Assembly (NCBI RefSeq): GCF_004378855.1
Contig: NZ_RYYL01000013.1
Location: 1-43,342 of the forward strand
Length of the DNA stretch: 43,342 nucleotides
Direction of reading: 5' to 3'
Origin: Campylobacter sp. US33a
Lineage (GTDB): Bacteria; Campylobacterota; Campylobacteria; Campylobacterales; Campylobacteraceae
The notes beneath the pieces are model-generated. The model had not been told where the DNA came from. It was given only the letters and a program-made list of their open reading frames with translations, and did no database searches. A program made the position numbers and the translations under genes. Positions 25,484-34,664 of the stretch are shown piece by piece (the first letter of the stretch is position 1; every line of letters starts with the position of its first letter).

Positions 25484-26115
25484 AAAAAATAGCGTTAATT
25501 AATTTATTCACTATAGCTATTTTAAATACCAATTTATTTGGAGTTAGCACAGAAGATTTTTTCTATCAAAGAGGTTTTGAAAGCGGTTATAACAAAGGGT
25601 TCGAACAAGGCGTAAAGAGAGCTTTTGAGGAAGCTAAAAATGTATTAGAAAAATATAAAGATCAACTTACAGCGTATGAAGTTGGAAAATATCTTGTGAC
25701 AACTCGATATTTAACTTATCCAGAAGTATGGCAAGAAAGAAGTGAAGATGGGACTTTTAAATTAAGAATCTTGCCTTCAAAAATAGAAAGACCTATTAAT
25801 ATTGATGAATTATTTACAAAATTTTCAACCCTACCTCTTAAAGATGGATTAGAGAGTCCATCTTTGGAATTAAGTGTTGAAGAAAGAAATAGTGTTTATT
25901 TAAGCGATAGAGATTCAAATACTAATGATATGCCACAAAATGTCGAAGAAGATGTTAAGACAACTACTTTAAGCATTACAAAAACAGCTAAAAATCTTGA
26001 TGTATTAAAGAAAGCAAATGTTGTTTTCTCTGATGAAGGTAGTGTTTATAATGTTTTATTTTTTACTCCACAAGAAAAAAGGGATTTTTGCAAATCATAC
26101 AAAATATGTAATTAA
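25480..26115 (+). CDS. DotC/TraI-like periplasmic protein
   Basis: 211 residues with a signal peptide (ending near NLFGVS). The run RGFESGYNKGFEQGVKRAF (about 31-49), then helices, then LTYPEVWQERSEDG and ILPSKIERPI follow the order of elements in DotC of Dot/Icm and TraI of IncI plasmids: a G-x-x-x-G-x-x-QA helix, a long helix, a 'P-x-V' segment and a 'PA/PS' segment. DotC is an outer-membrane core lipoprotein; a lipobox cysteine is not seen here. ATGA overlap with the previous gene. Confidence 0.5.
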   Translation: MKKIALINLFTIAILNTNLFGVSTEDFFYQRGFESGYNKGFEQGVKRAFEEAKNVLEKYKDQLTAYEVGKYLVTTRYLTYPEVWQERSEDGTFKLRILPSKIERPINIDELFTKFSTLPLKDGLESPSLELSVEERNSVYLSDRDSNTNDMPQNVEEDVKTTTLSITKTAKNLDVLKKANVVFSDEGSVYNVLFFTPQEKRDFCKSYKICN

Positions 26116-26129
26116 AAGGAAAATCTAAT

Positions 26130-26942
26130 ATGAGTGAAAATGTTCAAAATAATTTAACTGAGATAGCCAATGAAAATGAACTCAAAAAGAGCAATAAAAA
26201 GGAAAAAACTACAGAATACAACGGAAGAGAGAGTTTCAATTTTAAATGTGAGCAGTTTTTTGGGAAAAATTGGAAATATGTAGGATTCTTTGTAGGTTTT
26301 TCTTTGCTTTTTGTTGTCATTCAAATTAATTCTATGAAAAATAGTATTAAGGACTTGGAAAAAACTGTTGCTGATAATAATGGAAAGGTTGTTTTGACTA
26401 CTACAGATGGTAGAGCAATTAGAGTTATTAAAGAACCTATTAAAGCTGAGTATTTAAAGCAATTTGCTGTTTCCACTATGGTCAATAACTTTGTGGTTTC
26501 AAGGGCGCAATTAACAAATAATTTTACAAAACCAAATTTTAAAGATTATAACGATGTTTTAACAACTGTTCCTTCTTTGGGGACTTTTCTTAAAAATTTT
26601 GTCAATATTGAAGATAAGCAAGCTGTTGGCGAATTTAGAGCTTATTTGCAATGGTTGATTTCAGCTGTGGCTCAAGACAAATTACCAGAATATATTTCAA
26701 TCAGAGATTATAGCATCGATAAGTATGAATATAATGGTAATTCTTTTAATATAGAAATCAGCATTAAAGTCATTGCGCAAAGCTATATTATTGCACTAAA
26801 TGAATATGCCAACAATCAAGGGATAATTAAGATAGGAGCCAAAGGGAACTTCAATCTTGAAAAAGCAACAGATATAAACCCTTATGGATTCAGATTGACT
26901 AATCTAAAAATCAGTCCAGTAATAAAACCAAAGGTTAATTAA
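26130..26942 (+). CDS. VirB8/DotI(IcmL)-like inner-membrane protein
   Basis: 270 residues: a charged cytoplasmic N-terminus of ~48, one membrane helix (about 49-66, YVGFFVGFSLLFVVIQ) and a periplasmic domain of ~200 residues containing TTTDGRAIRVIKEP, a helical middle and beta-rich strands (YSIDKYEYNGNSFNIEISIKV). This is the topology of VirB8 and of DotI/TraM. The start has AAGGA ahead. Position right before the lytic transglycosylase and VirB4-like ATPase supports this. Sequence identity to known members is not obvious. Confidence 0.52.
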   Translation: MSENVQNNLTEIANENELKKSNKKEKTTEYNGRESFNFKCEQFFGKNWKYVGFFVGFSLLFVVIQINSMKNSIKDLEKTVADNNGKVVLTTTDGRAIRVIKEPIKAEYLKQFAVSTMVNNFVVSRAQLTNNFTKPNFKDYNDVLTTVPSLGTFLKNFVNIEDKQAVGEFRAYLQWLISAVAQDKLPEYISIRDYSIDKYEYNGNSFNIEISIKVIAQSYIIALNEYANNQGIIKIGAKGNFNLEKATDINPYGFRLTNLKISPVIKPKVN

Positions 26943-27511
26943 TGTCGCGTTTAATGAGTTTATTACTAATATCTATAATTGAATGTTTTGCTTATAGTAA
27001 AGAAGAAATAGCTTATATGCTTAAAAAGCAAGCATTGTATAGTCAAATAGATGCAAGGGTGCTTTATACTGTTGCAAAAATAGAGAGCGGTTTTAATCCT
27101 TTTATTATTTCTTTTGTGTCAACAACAAATAAAAATTTTAATTATGATAAAGTGGTTAAGACAACCATTAAACCTTATCAAAACAACAAATTTATTGTTA
27201 ACATTGAGTCAAAAGATGTAGAAAAGCTCGTAAACATTACCAAAGACTTAATTGAAGATGGTTATAAGGTGGATGTGGGCTTAATGCAAATTAATTCACA
27301 AAATTTTTCTAAAAGTGAAATTAAAAAAATGTTTGAGTTGAAAACAAATATTCTTAAAGCTACAGAAATATTAAAACTTTGCGGTATTAAATATCAAAAT
27401 ATAAAAAATACTATTGAATGTTATAACAAAGGCTATAGACAAGGAGAAGTTTTAACTTATTTTAATAGATTTAAAGAAAGTTTTAATAAAGATTTTGGAG
27501 GTGTTATATGA
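26942..27511 (+). CDS. Lytic transglycosylase (VirB1-like)
   Basis: 189 residues with a short signal peptide (MSRLMSLLLISIIECFAYS). IDARVLYTVAKIESGFNP has the catalytic glutamate at about residue 48 of the SLT fold, and VDVGLMQINSQNF near 110-122 is the second conserved motif. There is an insertion between the two. The enzyme would open the peptidoglycan for assembly of the secretion channel. It is linked by TAATG and ATGA overlaps to its neighbours. Confidence 0.9.
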   Translation: MSRLMSLLLISIIECFAYSKEEIAYMLKKQALYSQIDARVLYTVAKIESGFNPFIISFVSTTNKNFNYDKVVKTTIKPYQNNKFIVNIESKDVEKLVNITKDLIEDGYKVDVGLMQINSQNFSKSEIKKMFELKTNILKATEILKLCGIKYQNIKNTIECYNKGYRQGEVLTYFNRFKESFNKDFGGVI

Positions 27512-29913
27512 GTTTAACACTACTAACTTTAGGAGTAGCTGGACTTGGAGCTACTTATTGGGGTTTTAAAAAGAAAGATCCAAGTATTCAACTTGGTTCT
27601 TGTTTTTTTGAAAGATTGGCAATACCAATTTACACTTTATTAAACGAATACCATAGTAATTCTGGTTTAATGATTGATTATATAAACGAGAACAGTGTTA
27701 ACTTAAATACGCCTATTAATAATGGAGAGATTTTTGGAATTGAATTAAAATCAAATAGCAATATACATAGTTTTTTGGAAAAAAATTTCATTGATGAGAT
27801 TATTAGTTCCTACAAAGAAAATACAAACTCCATTTTGTTTTATGTAATACACAAACAAGGTAAATGGCATAAACAATATTTATTATCTTATTCTAAACCT
27901 ATGATTAAAATATTATCAGATAGATATGCTTCACCACTTTTGAGTGGTATTGAACTTTTAAATGTGATACACGATTTATATTTACAAAATTCATTTTCAG
28001 TGGATCACGATAAGAAAAATATTTTTAGAGATATGACTATAGTAAAAGATTCGCTAGAACAAGAGCCTGAATTTATGCTATTTAAGAAAGCTATCAGACA
28101 AAGTTTGTATAAATCATTAAATGATGTGGAAATATTTCAGGGATTTAAAAACCTAGATGTTGCAGAAACAAATATCTTAAAATTGTTCAAATCAAACTTT
28201 GAAGGTTCTATATGGTTTTTACTCGATTTTAATGTGTCAAGAATTAAGGCTCATATTAATAAGCTTATTAATGAAACAAAAGTTTCTGGAAATAAACTCC
28301 CATTTACAACTCTTAAAAAAATATATGATTCAGGTAATCAGCAACTTTGTTTGATGAATTCTTTGGCTTTATTTAAAAAATATCCAGAAGATATAGCTTC
28401 TATTTTAAGTTCTAATCTAAAAACATCTTTTATACCAAGAGATTTGTTTAGATCCGAAATACTCAAAAAAACTCTTTTAAAGAAAAGAGACTTGGATTAT
28501 GATTTTTTAGTTAAATCTGAATTTCTTAATAGGTTTATTGCTTCTTGTCATAAGGCTACTACACCAAAAGCTGATATTTATGGAATTGATAAAAATGGCG
28601 GATTTGTAAATTTTTCTTTTTCTGCAGAAAACTTCAATCCACATTCAGTGATTATTGCCCGTCCTGGTGCTGGAAAATCTGTTTCAAAACAAAAAATTAT
28701 GTCTCAAATGATACAACTTGATTTTGAAACAGGTAAGGCGCATAATTTAGGTTCAAATCCTGGAAATGTAAAGTTAAGAAGTTATGATATAGGCTTTTCG
28801 GATAAAAATTTTATTGAAATCATTAAAAATAATAAAGAAAATAAGGTTGCTCATATACAAAATTCCTTTAGTCGCTTCAAATATAATCTCGTATCAACTG
28901 AAATGACTAGAAATATGGATTATTATAAAATGAATGCAGATGAATTAGAAGCTTTTGAGGCTGATATTCAATTTGCTGTGGATTTAGCAGATTTGATTTT
29001 ATCCAGCTCTTCAAAAGGTGCTTCTGATAATAGCTTAACTTCTTTGGAAAAAAGCGCCTTGAAGGATACGATAAGAACCTTATATGTTGAGAAGAATTAT
29101 AATGATTATAAGATTAATGAACTTGCAAAAGAGCATCAGGATTTGTTTGATGAGCTTATAGAACTCGGTTATAAAAAAAGCGATGCTATATCAAGTATAA
29201 AAGAAAGCAAATACGATTTTTTAAAAAAGCCTCTATTAAATGATGTGATTATGGCTGTTAATGTTCAATCTGAAAATAGGCAAATTAAGGATATAGAAAG
29301 AGAGAGCTTTAAAAGCCTTGTTAATAAGTTGGAAGCTATTAATAAGATAGGTATTTTTAGTTCTTTTGATAGGGTTGAAATTGTTGAAGCTGATGTTTTG
29401 AGTATGGATTTAAATAATTTTAAAGAGAGCTCTTTATTTGTTCCTATTTTCTTTTGCATCTTTCAAAAAACTTATTTAAGAGATAGGGAATTTGCACTTA
29501 GATGTAAATTTGAAAATCGCCCATCACCTAAACTTTTTTATGCTATTGAAGAGGCTAAAAATTTCTTTAGAGATAAGGATAGTTTGGTTCTAGCTGAATT
29601 ATTCGATAAGGTTACTTTGGAAGCAAGAAAATATAATGTTCATCTTTGTTTTATTGTTCAAAACGCAGATCATCTTCCTAAATTTATATCAAAAAATATT
29701 GACACCAGAATATTTTTATTGGAGGCAGGCTCAAAGCTTGATGTGATTAAAGAGGCTGATGAGGTTTTTAGTATTACCGAAGATGTTAAAGAGGCGCTAT
29801 TAAATACAGATAGATATGAACTTTGTATTTGGTATCAAAGAGGTGTATTTCATATGAGATTTGAGATATCAGATAGTGAAATGAAAGTATTTAATACAAA
29901 CCCAAATGTTTAA
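27508..29913 (+). CDS. VirB4/DotO(TraU)-like secretion ATPase
   Basis: 801 residues. Walker A RPGAGKS at 385-391, Walker B FYAIEEAKNFF with E681-E682, and a later FIVQNADHLP motif are typical of VirB4-type ATPases; the two-glutamate Walker B and the length resemble DotO/IcmB and IncI TraU. Such enzymes power assembly and substrate transfer at the inner membrane. The N-terminal 370 residues are less conserved. The start follows GGAGG and overlaps the transglycosylase gene. Confidence 0.87.
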   Translation: MSLTLLTLGVAGLGATYWGFKKKDPSIQLGSCFFERLAIPIYTLLNEYHSNSGLMIDYINENSVNLNTPINNGEIFGIELKSNSNIHSFLEKNFIDEIISSYKENTNSILFYVIHKQGKWHKQYLLSYSKPMIKILSDRYASPLLSGIELLNVIHDLYLQNSFSVDHDKKNIFRDMTIVKDSLEQEPEFMLFKKAIRQSLYKSLNDVEIFQGFKNLDVAETNILKLFKSNFEGSIWFLLDFNVSRIKAHINKLINETKVSGNKLPFTTLKKIYDSGNQQLCLMNSLALFKKYPEDIASILSSNLKTSFIPRDLFRSEILKKTLLKKRDLDYDFLVKSEFLNRFIASCHKATTPKADIYGIDKNGGFVNFSFSAENFNPHSVIIARPGAGKSVSKQKIMSQMIQLDFETGKAHNLGSNPGNVKLRSYDIGFSDKNFIEIIKNNKENKVAHIQNSFSRFKYNLVSTEMTRNMDYYKMNADELEAFEADIQFAVDLADLILSSSSKGASDNSLTSLEKSALKDTIRTLYVEKNYNDYKINELAKEHQDLFDELIELGYKKSDAISSIKESKYDFLKKPLLNDVIMAVNVQSENRQIKDIERESFKSLVNKLEAINKIGIFSSFDRVEIVEADVLSMDLNNFKESSLFVPIFFCIFQKTYLRDREFALRCKFENRPSPKLFYAIEEAKNFFRDKDSLVLAELFDKVTLEARKYNVHLCFIVQNADHLPKFISKNIDTRIFLLEAGSKLDVIKEADEVFSITEDVKEALLNTDRYELCIWYQRGVFHMRFEISDSEMKVFNTNPNV

Positions 29914-29926
29914 AAGGAAGTAAATA

Positions 29927-30268
29927 GTGAAAAAATCAGAAAAAAATAATGACAGCGTTGTTAACTCTGAATTTATAGAAGTTCCATTAAGTTTATATTG
30001 CTCACTTGCTGGAATTACAGAAAAAACCGCTTACAATAGAATGAAAAAAGGCGAATTGAGAGTTTGCAAAAAAGAACATAAAAATTTTGTTTTAGTTAAT
30101 GAAAAGCAGTTATTTATTTTAAATAAAGCAGAACAGATAGATAAATTAGTTGAAAGGAGGAGTATTAAAAAATCAAAAGAATTAGATAGGAAAAAAATAA
30201 AGAAGGTTATTATCAAAGTCAAAAGTGCTATGGAAGAGTTAGAAGAAACTATAAAATTACTTGGTTAA
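29927..30268 (+). CDS. Small helix-turn-helix protein
   Basis: 113 residues starting at GTG with AAGGAAG upstream. Residues ~20-45 (LYCSLAGITEKTAYNRMKKGELRV) form a helix-turn-helix of the MerR/excisionase type; the second half is very basic and coiled. It could be a regulator of the operon or a DNA-processing accessory factor. It is 13 bases from the VirB4-like gene. Confidence 0.7.
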   Translation: MKKSEKNNDSVVNSEFIEVPLSLYCSLAGITEKTAYNRMKKGELRVCKKEHKNFVLVNEKQLFILNKAEQIDKLVERRSIKKSKELDRKKIKKVIIKVKSAMEELEETIKLLG

Positions 30269-30280
30269 GGTGAAATCGAA

Positions 30281-30928
30281 ATGGGAGAATTGAGTTCAAA
30301 GGGAGAACAACTTATTGCAACGGCATATACTTTTGGGGCAACATCTCTTGTGTTTGCTGTTGCTCCTTTTTTAATTGTGATTATAAAAGGTTTGATAGAT
30401 CACAGAAAACCAGATAGATTGCCATCCAGTATTTTTAGTGTAATTCTATTTGCATTTTTGGTTCACACGATCTCTTGTATATTATTTTTATTATTTATAA
30501 AAATAGCCGATGCTCAATCTCGAATATATGGTTCTAATTACTTTCAAGAGAAAGTATTTCCATTATTCTGGGAGTCAAACAAACAAAGTGTATTGAGTAT
30601 GGCTGGAGCTGGAGATAATATTGTCGCAGAAGGTTCTTTTGTGATTTTATATACTGTTCAAACAATTAGGGATTGGAGTTTTATTATTTTGCCAATTTTG
30701 GTTCTTTCCTTAGGAAGTGCTTATGGTGCTTTTCAATCTAAAAAAGATACTTATAGACAAGGTAATGATTATCTAACAACCTTAGTTTGGACTATAGTTT
30801 CAACACTAGGTGCTAGTTTGCTTTTTATTGTTTGGGCAAAGATTGCAGAAATAGCTTTATTTATACCAAATGGTGAAACCATTATTGGAAAAATGCAAGA
30901 AGCATATCGAAATATGATATTAAATTAA
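30281..30928 (+). CDS. Polytopic membrane protein of the secretion system
   Basis: 215 residues with four membrane helices (about 17-35, 49-73, 132-150 and 162-185) and no signal peptide. The gene lies in the secretion array in the place where IncI plasmids carry small polytopic proteins (TraP-TraR), but no direct match is claimed. GGTGAAA stands ahead of the start, a weak ribosome site. Confidence 0.68.
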   Translation: MGELSSKGEQLIATAYTFGATSLVFAVAPFLIVIIKGLIDHRKPDRLPSSIFSVILFAFLVHTISCILFLLFIKIADAQSRIYGSNYFQEKVFPLFWESNKQSVLSMAGAGDNIVAEGSFVILYTVQTIRDWSFIILPILVLSLGSAYGAFQSKKDTYRQGNDYLTTLVWTIVSTLGASLLFIVWAKIAEIALFIPNGETIIGKMQEAYRNMILN

Positions 30929-30942
30929 TTAAAGGAGAAAAA

Positions 30943-31278
30943 ATGGCAGAGGAAAATAAAGAAGGAATTTTGTGTCCAATTTGCGGAAATGGAAGAATTA
31001 AAGTGAGTCCTGACAATTCATATATTCATTGTGAATTTAAAAAGGTTGAAAAACAAGGAAAAGAATTTGTTGATGTAGGAGAATGCAAATTTAGAATTTT
31101 TTTCAACCAATCAAAATCAATAGGAAGAACTTTAAATAGGGCAGAGGTTAAAAAATTGTTAAATGGTGAGGGTGTAAAAAATGCCAAAGGAGATACTTTG
31201 TATCTTGATAAGGAAAATGAGGCGTTTTATACTCGAGTAGAGTGGGCTGAAAAAAAGCCTTCAACGGATCTTTTATAA
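30943..31278 (+). CDS. Stand-alone topoisomerase-type zinc-ribbon protein
   Basis: 111 residues. CPICGNGRIK with Cys11 and Cys14, then Cys30 and Cys48 (GECKFRIFF), followed by GRTLNRAEVKKLLNGEG, reproduces the C-terminal zinc-ribbon domain of TopB-type topoisomerase III. The catalytic domains are absent. Stand-alone copies of this domain probably bind single-stranded DNA or partner proteins. AAGGAG precedes the start. It sits among secretion genes, so a role in handling transferred DNA is plausible. Confidence 0.75.
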   Translation: MAEENKEGILCPICGNGRIKVSPDNSYIHCEFKKVEKQGKEFVDVGECKFRIFFNQSKSIGRTLNRAEVKKLLNGEGVKNAKGDTLYLDKENEAFYTRVEWAEKKPSTDLL

Positions 31279-31298
31279 GAAAAAAACAAGGAGAACGA

Positions 31299-31697
31299 AT
31301 GAAATTAATTAGTAAAATAAGTTTTTTAGCGTTTTTGCTTTTTATTTATACAAACGCATTTGCTAATGATATGGATGAGGTAACAAATATTATCAATGAT
31401 GCCTCAACTGCTGGAAAACAATCAGTTGGTGTGGTTTTACAATGGGTCTTTGCAATCGGTTTTCCTTTGATATGTATTGGTGGTTTTATGGTTTTGGGTT
31501 ACACCATTGCAAAGAAAAAAGTTGAACAAACTCAAGATGGACATTCAAGAATACCTACAGCTGTTTTTATTGGTGCACTCGTAGGGGTATTTGTTTATGT
31601 TGTCGTAACTATGTTGATATTCCAAGTTATTACTGGAGATATGACAAATGCAGCCACTGTTGTAACAGATTTCTATAAAGAAGCTTTAGGACTTTAA
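31299..31697 (+). CDS. Pilin-like membrane protein
   Basis: 132 residues with a signal peptide cleaved near AFA-ND and two membrane helices (about 48-67 and 87-109), the layout of VirB2/TrbC-type pilins and of IncI TraQ/TraR. A hydrophilic loop KKKVEQTQDGHSR joins the helices. AAGGAG precedes the ATG. Best guess is a pilus or channel subunit. Confidence 0.6.
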   Translation: MKLISKISFLAFLLFIYTNAFANDMDEVTNIINDASTAGKQSVGVVLQWVFAIGFPLICIGGFMVLGYTIAKKKVEQTQDGHSRIPTAVFIGALVGVFVYVVVTMLIFQVITGDMTNAATVVTDFYKEALGL

Positions 31698-32039
31698 ATG
31701 ATTAAAAAACAATTCTTTGCGATTTTTTTATTATTCCTTTTTGTAAATAATGCTTTTGCTTGGGGCTGTCATAAAGTTTATTGCGGTGGTAATATTAAAA
31801 GTGGCGAAGAATCTTCTAAAAATAGCATAGAACAAGCTTATGCGAAGCTCTATGCTAATTTAGATGAGCTAAGAAAGCAATACGAAAAACAGTTGGAGCA
31901 AATAACTGAGCAAAACAAGTTATTAAAACAACGAAAAGCTTTAATGCAAAAAGATTTGATGGATACGAAAGAAATTATTTTTTTGCTAAAAAAATTTAAT
32001 AGTTTGCAAAACAATATTAACACTTTAGAAGCGTATTAA
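31698..32039 (+). CDS. Small secreted coiled-coil protein
   Basis: 113 residues, signal peptide (ending near AFA-WG), Cys near 25 and 30, then a coiled coil. The last residues SLQNNINTLEAY are identical to those of the next gene. The start directly follows the pilin-like gene. Small helical exported proteins next to a pilin suggest a VirB5/TrbJ-like tip or assembly role, but the sequence alone does not prove it. Confidence 0.7.
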   Translation: MIKKQFFAIFLLFLFVNNAFAWGCHKVYCGGNIKSGEESSKNSIEQAYAKLYANLDELRKQYEKQLEQITEQNKLLKQRKALMQKDLMDTKEIIFLLKKFNSLQNNINTLEAY

Positions 32040-32415
32040 GAAAGGAAATAAATGAAAAAAATACCAATGTTAATTGGATTATTAATGTTAATTTCAGTGG
32101 ATGTTTTTGGGTGTTGGAGTGGATGTAGAGATCCAATGTTGCCTTCTGATTTATCAAATAGCTCAACGCAAAAATTTAATGAGTTTGAATCTAAAACACA
32201 GGCTAAAATTGAAGAGATAAATAATATTTTTGCCGAAGCATTCGTTGATTCTGAAAATAGCAATCTTAAAGAGCTTAATATCTTGTCATCTTTAAAACAA
32301 AATCAAGTGCTAAATAATTCTCAAATAGAGTTTTTATTAAAACAGCTCAATAGTTTGCAAAACAATATTAACACTTTAGAAGCGTATTAAGAAAGGAAAT
32401 AAATGAAAAAAATAC
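31998..32415 (+). repeat. 67-bp gene-junction repeat (two copies)
   Basis: 31998-32064 and 32349-32415 are identical: each covers the end of one small secreted protein (SLQNNINTLEAY), its stop, the AAGGA ribosome site and the first codons of the next gene. The design is the same as in the DUF285 junction cassettes. Confidence 0.9.
32052..32390 (+). CDS. Small secreted coiled-coil protein, paralogue of 15827
   Basis: 112 residues. The signal peptide (MKKIPM-x-IGLLMLISVDVFGC) is shared with the gene at 15827, while the C-terminus is shared with the preceding gene at 31698, so the protein looks like a hybrid of the two. The mature part is helical with Cys near 21 and 25. AAGGA precedes the start. 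Confidence 0.72.
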   Translation: MKKIPMLIGLLMLISVDVFGCWSGCRDPMLPSDLSNSSTQKFNEFESKTQAKIEEINNIFAEAFVDSENSNLKELNILSSLKQNQVLNNSQIEFLLKQLNSLQNNINTLEAY

Positions 32416-33515
32416 TTTTTGCATTTGGATTGATAGGAGCAATGTATTGTAGCTCTTACGCAGTTGATTTAGATGATGTAATTGATGATGTTTGGGATAT
32501 TGCGGATGACAAATCAAATCAAACTTTTGGACTGTGCTATAGACCAAGTAATACTGGTATTTCTGGCGATATTTGTAGCATTGTCAATAATGCGGATTTA
32601 TCTTTTGATGCGTGTGCTATTTTGCCACCTATTCCTGGATTTGAAAAAAGAAAAAGCAATGTTTCATTTAGTGGTTTAAAATCACTTTGTAGGGAGAATG
32701 TAAGAGAATTTGCAGACATTTCTTCAACTGCAATGAAAAATGTTGCAGAAAATTTGGCTGACGACACTGGATTATCGGATAAAACGACATTACCAAATGG
32801 TTTAACTGTTGATAAATATCTCAAAAGATGGAATGCTAAAGATATTCTTGGAGATGATGGCAACATAGTCAAATCACTAGCAATGAAAAACGACAATAAA
32901 AGTTTAAAAATGTTAATGGATTATGACAAAATTCAAGGCGGTAAAGGAAGTATTGCTGAAATTGATCCGTCTCAAATTAAAGCTCCATCAGATTTATCTG
33001 AATACCGAAAATCAAGACAAGAATTGGCAAAAAGTTTTTATATAAGCTCTCAAGATATGTCGCCAAGTAGTATTTCAGCTAAAACAAAACAACAAATTCA
33101 AAGCAATGGAGGAAATAAAAATACTTCCAATGGAGATGAGTTAGCGCAAAACCTTATCAATGGTATGAGTCAAGATTTTGAATTTGCAAAGGCAAATGAG
33201 ATTGGAAATGCTCTTGCAATTTATGCTAATAATAATCCAAACTATATTGCATTGCCAACTGAAGATGTTTATCAATATTTAAGAAGTGATTTGAAGCTTC
33301 AAATGGTTCACGATATCAGAAAACAACAAATTGAAGAGGCTAAAATCATTGCAGATATAACTGAAAAATGGGAAAGAAAAAGAGCTATCGCTTCGCTGAT
33401 TGCTGATAAAGAGGTAATAATGAGCCAAAAATTTGATGAAGAAGGCGCAAGAAAAGAAATTGAGAAAATTATTGCTGGTGCTAATGATTCTAGCGATATT
33501 CCACAAATACCATAA
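32403..33515 (+). CDS. Large exported protein with cysteine-rich start
   Basis: 370 residues, signal peptide ending near SYA-VD. The first ~100 mature residues contain five cysteines (GLCYRP, GDICSI, FDACAILPPIPG, SLCRE), suggesting disulfides made by the DsbC-like protein encoded at 36959. The middle is low in complexity (Ser/Asn-rich), and the C-terminal ~80 residues form a charged helix. Not recognised; disulfide-rich periplasmic proteins such as TraH or TraU are typical of conjugation operons. Confidence 0.68.
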   Translation: MKKILFAFGLIGAMYCSSYAVDLDDVIDDVWDIADDKSNQTFGLCYRPSNTGISGDICSIVNNADLSFDACAILPPIPGFEKRKSNVSFSGLKSLCRENVREFADISSTAMKNVAENLADDTGLSDKTTLPNGLTVDKYLKRWNAKDILGDDGNIVKSLAMKNDNKSLKMLMDYDKIQGGKGSIAEIDPSQIKAPSDLSEYRKSRQELAKSFYISSQDMSPSSISAKTKQQIQSNGGNKNTSNGDELAQNLINGMSQDFEFAKANEIGNALAIYANNNPNYIALPTEDVYQYLRSDLKLQMVHDIRKQQIEEAKIIADITEKWERKRAIASLIADKEVIMSQKFDEEGARKEIEKIIAGANDSSDIPQIP

Positions 33516-33524
33516 AGGCAGATA

Positions 33525-33941
33525 ATGACTAATATTGAAAATACTGAAAATGAAATTAATAGATTAAAAAAACTTATTTTAGATTTAAGAAGAGATAATA
33601 ATGTTTTATCGCAACACTTATTATTCATAAGACAAAATTTTCAAGAAAAAATCGAAACTTTAGCCAATACAGCAAATAAAACAGAAATTGGAACTCGTAA
33701 TGTTCTTGGTGGAGTTTTAGATAAATTAGAAAATGATGAAGCAGGAGATTATGCGAGGATTATTGAAAAAGTAATTAGAGAAGATAATGAAGAAAGTCGA
33801 AATAAGCTTTTTGAAGATATTGAAAGATATATAGAGGAAACTAAGTTAAAACATATTCCTATTTCATATTTGCAATGGTGTATGAATGGTGTTTTTGTTT
33901 TTGGTTTGATAGCCATAATAGCAGTGTTGTTAATGAGATAA
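33525..33941 (+). CDS. Tail-anchored coiled-coil protein
   Basis: 138 residues. A long charged coiled coil occupies about 1-110, followed by one membrane helix at the C-terminus (about 117-136, WCMNGVFVFGLIAIIAVLL). Such a tail-anchored form would place the coil in the cytoplasm. AGGCAG is the ribosome site. No family recognised. Confidence 0.72.
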   Translation: MTNIENTENEINRLKKLILDLRRDNNVLSQHLLFIRQNFQEKIETLANTANKTEIGTRNVLGGVLDKLENDEAGDYARIIEKVIREDNEESRNKLFEDIERYIEETKLKHIPISYLQWCMNGVFVFGLIAIIAVLLMR

Positions 33942-33953
33942 AGGAGAATATGT

Positions 33954-34655
33954 ATGGAAGATAATAAAACAATGGAAGATAATATAATAAATGAAACTAC
34001 TAGTTTTAATGATGGTATAGCCTATGGTGTTAAAGAGTCACCCCCAACTCCAGTGGATAGAATTAAACAGGGTGTAGCAAATATAAGAGATTCTTATGAA
34101 GCACTTTGTGATACATTTGAACAAAACAAGAATGATAGAAAGGGTTGTTTTGAAAATTCGAATGATTTATTATTGACAAAAACATTATTTGAAGCATTAA
34201 GAGATTTTCTATCTGAACACAAAAAAACGATTGATACTTTAATAGAAGCACAAGATAATATGTCTTTAGGAATGAATTTAAAAGAGAATAAAAAATTATC
34301 TAAAGAGCTTATTGTTTCTTCTATAGAGAGTGAAATTAAGGAAAATATTGAACTTAGTCAAGATTTAAAAAATGCAGAATTGGCAAAATTAAATAATGAA
34401 GATAATAAAAATCTCATTTATGATATTGCAAAGACCTCGATAGATAGATTTAATGATGAGATTTTGAAAAGTTTTAAAGAAGATGGGACTTTTGACTTTG
34501 ATAAGGCTAAGGAAACGATTTTGAATAATGATGTTTTAACAAATGAGGATATATATCAAGCAATGGGAGAAAAATATCAAGAAACCAATAAAGATATATT
34601 GCAGACATCAAATATAGTAAATAACACCGTTAAAAATAATTTAAAGTTAAAATAG
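33954..34655 (+). CDS. Hypothetical soluble protein
   Basis: 233 residues, acidic and helical with no signal or membrane segment. The ATG at 33954 was chosen because the overlapping ATG at 33950 gives an immediate stop. AAGGAG lies upstream. Unknown family; the position in the secretion operon and lack of signal make a cytoplasmic adaptor or substrate role possible. Confidence 0.7.
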   Translation: MEDNKTMEDNIINETTSFNDGIAYGVKESPPTPVDRIKQGVANIRDSYEALCDTFEQNKNDRKGCFENSNDLLLTKTLFEALRDFLSEHKKTIDTLIEAQDNMSLGMNLKENKKLSKELIVSSIESEIKENIELSQDLKNAELAKLNNEDNKNLIYDIAKTSIDRFNDEILKSFKEDGTFDFDKAKETILNNDVLTNEDIYQAMGEKYQETNKDILQTSNIVNNTVKNNLKLK

Positions 34656-34664
34656 GATTAATAT

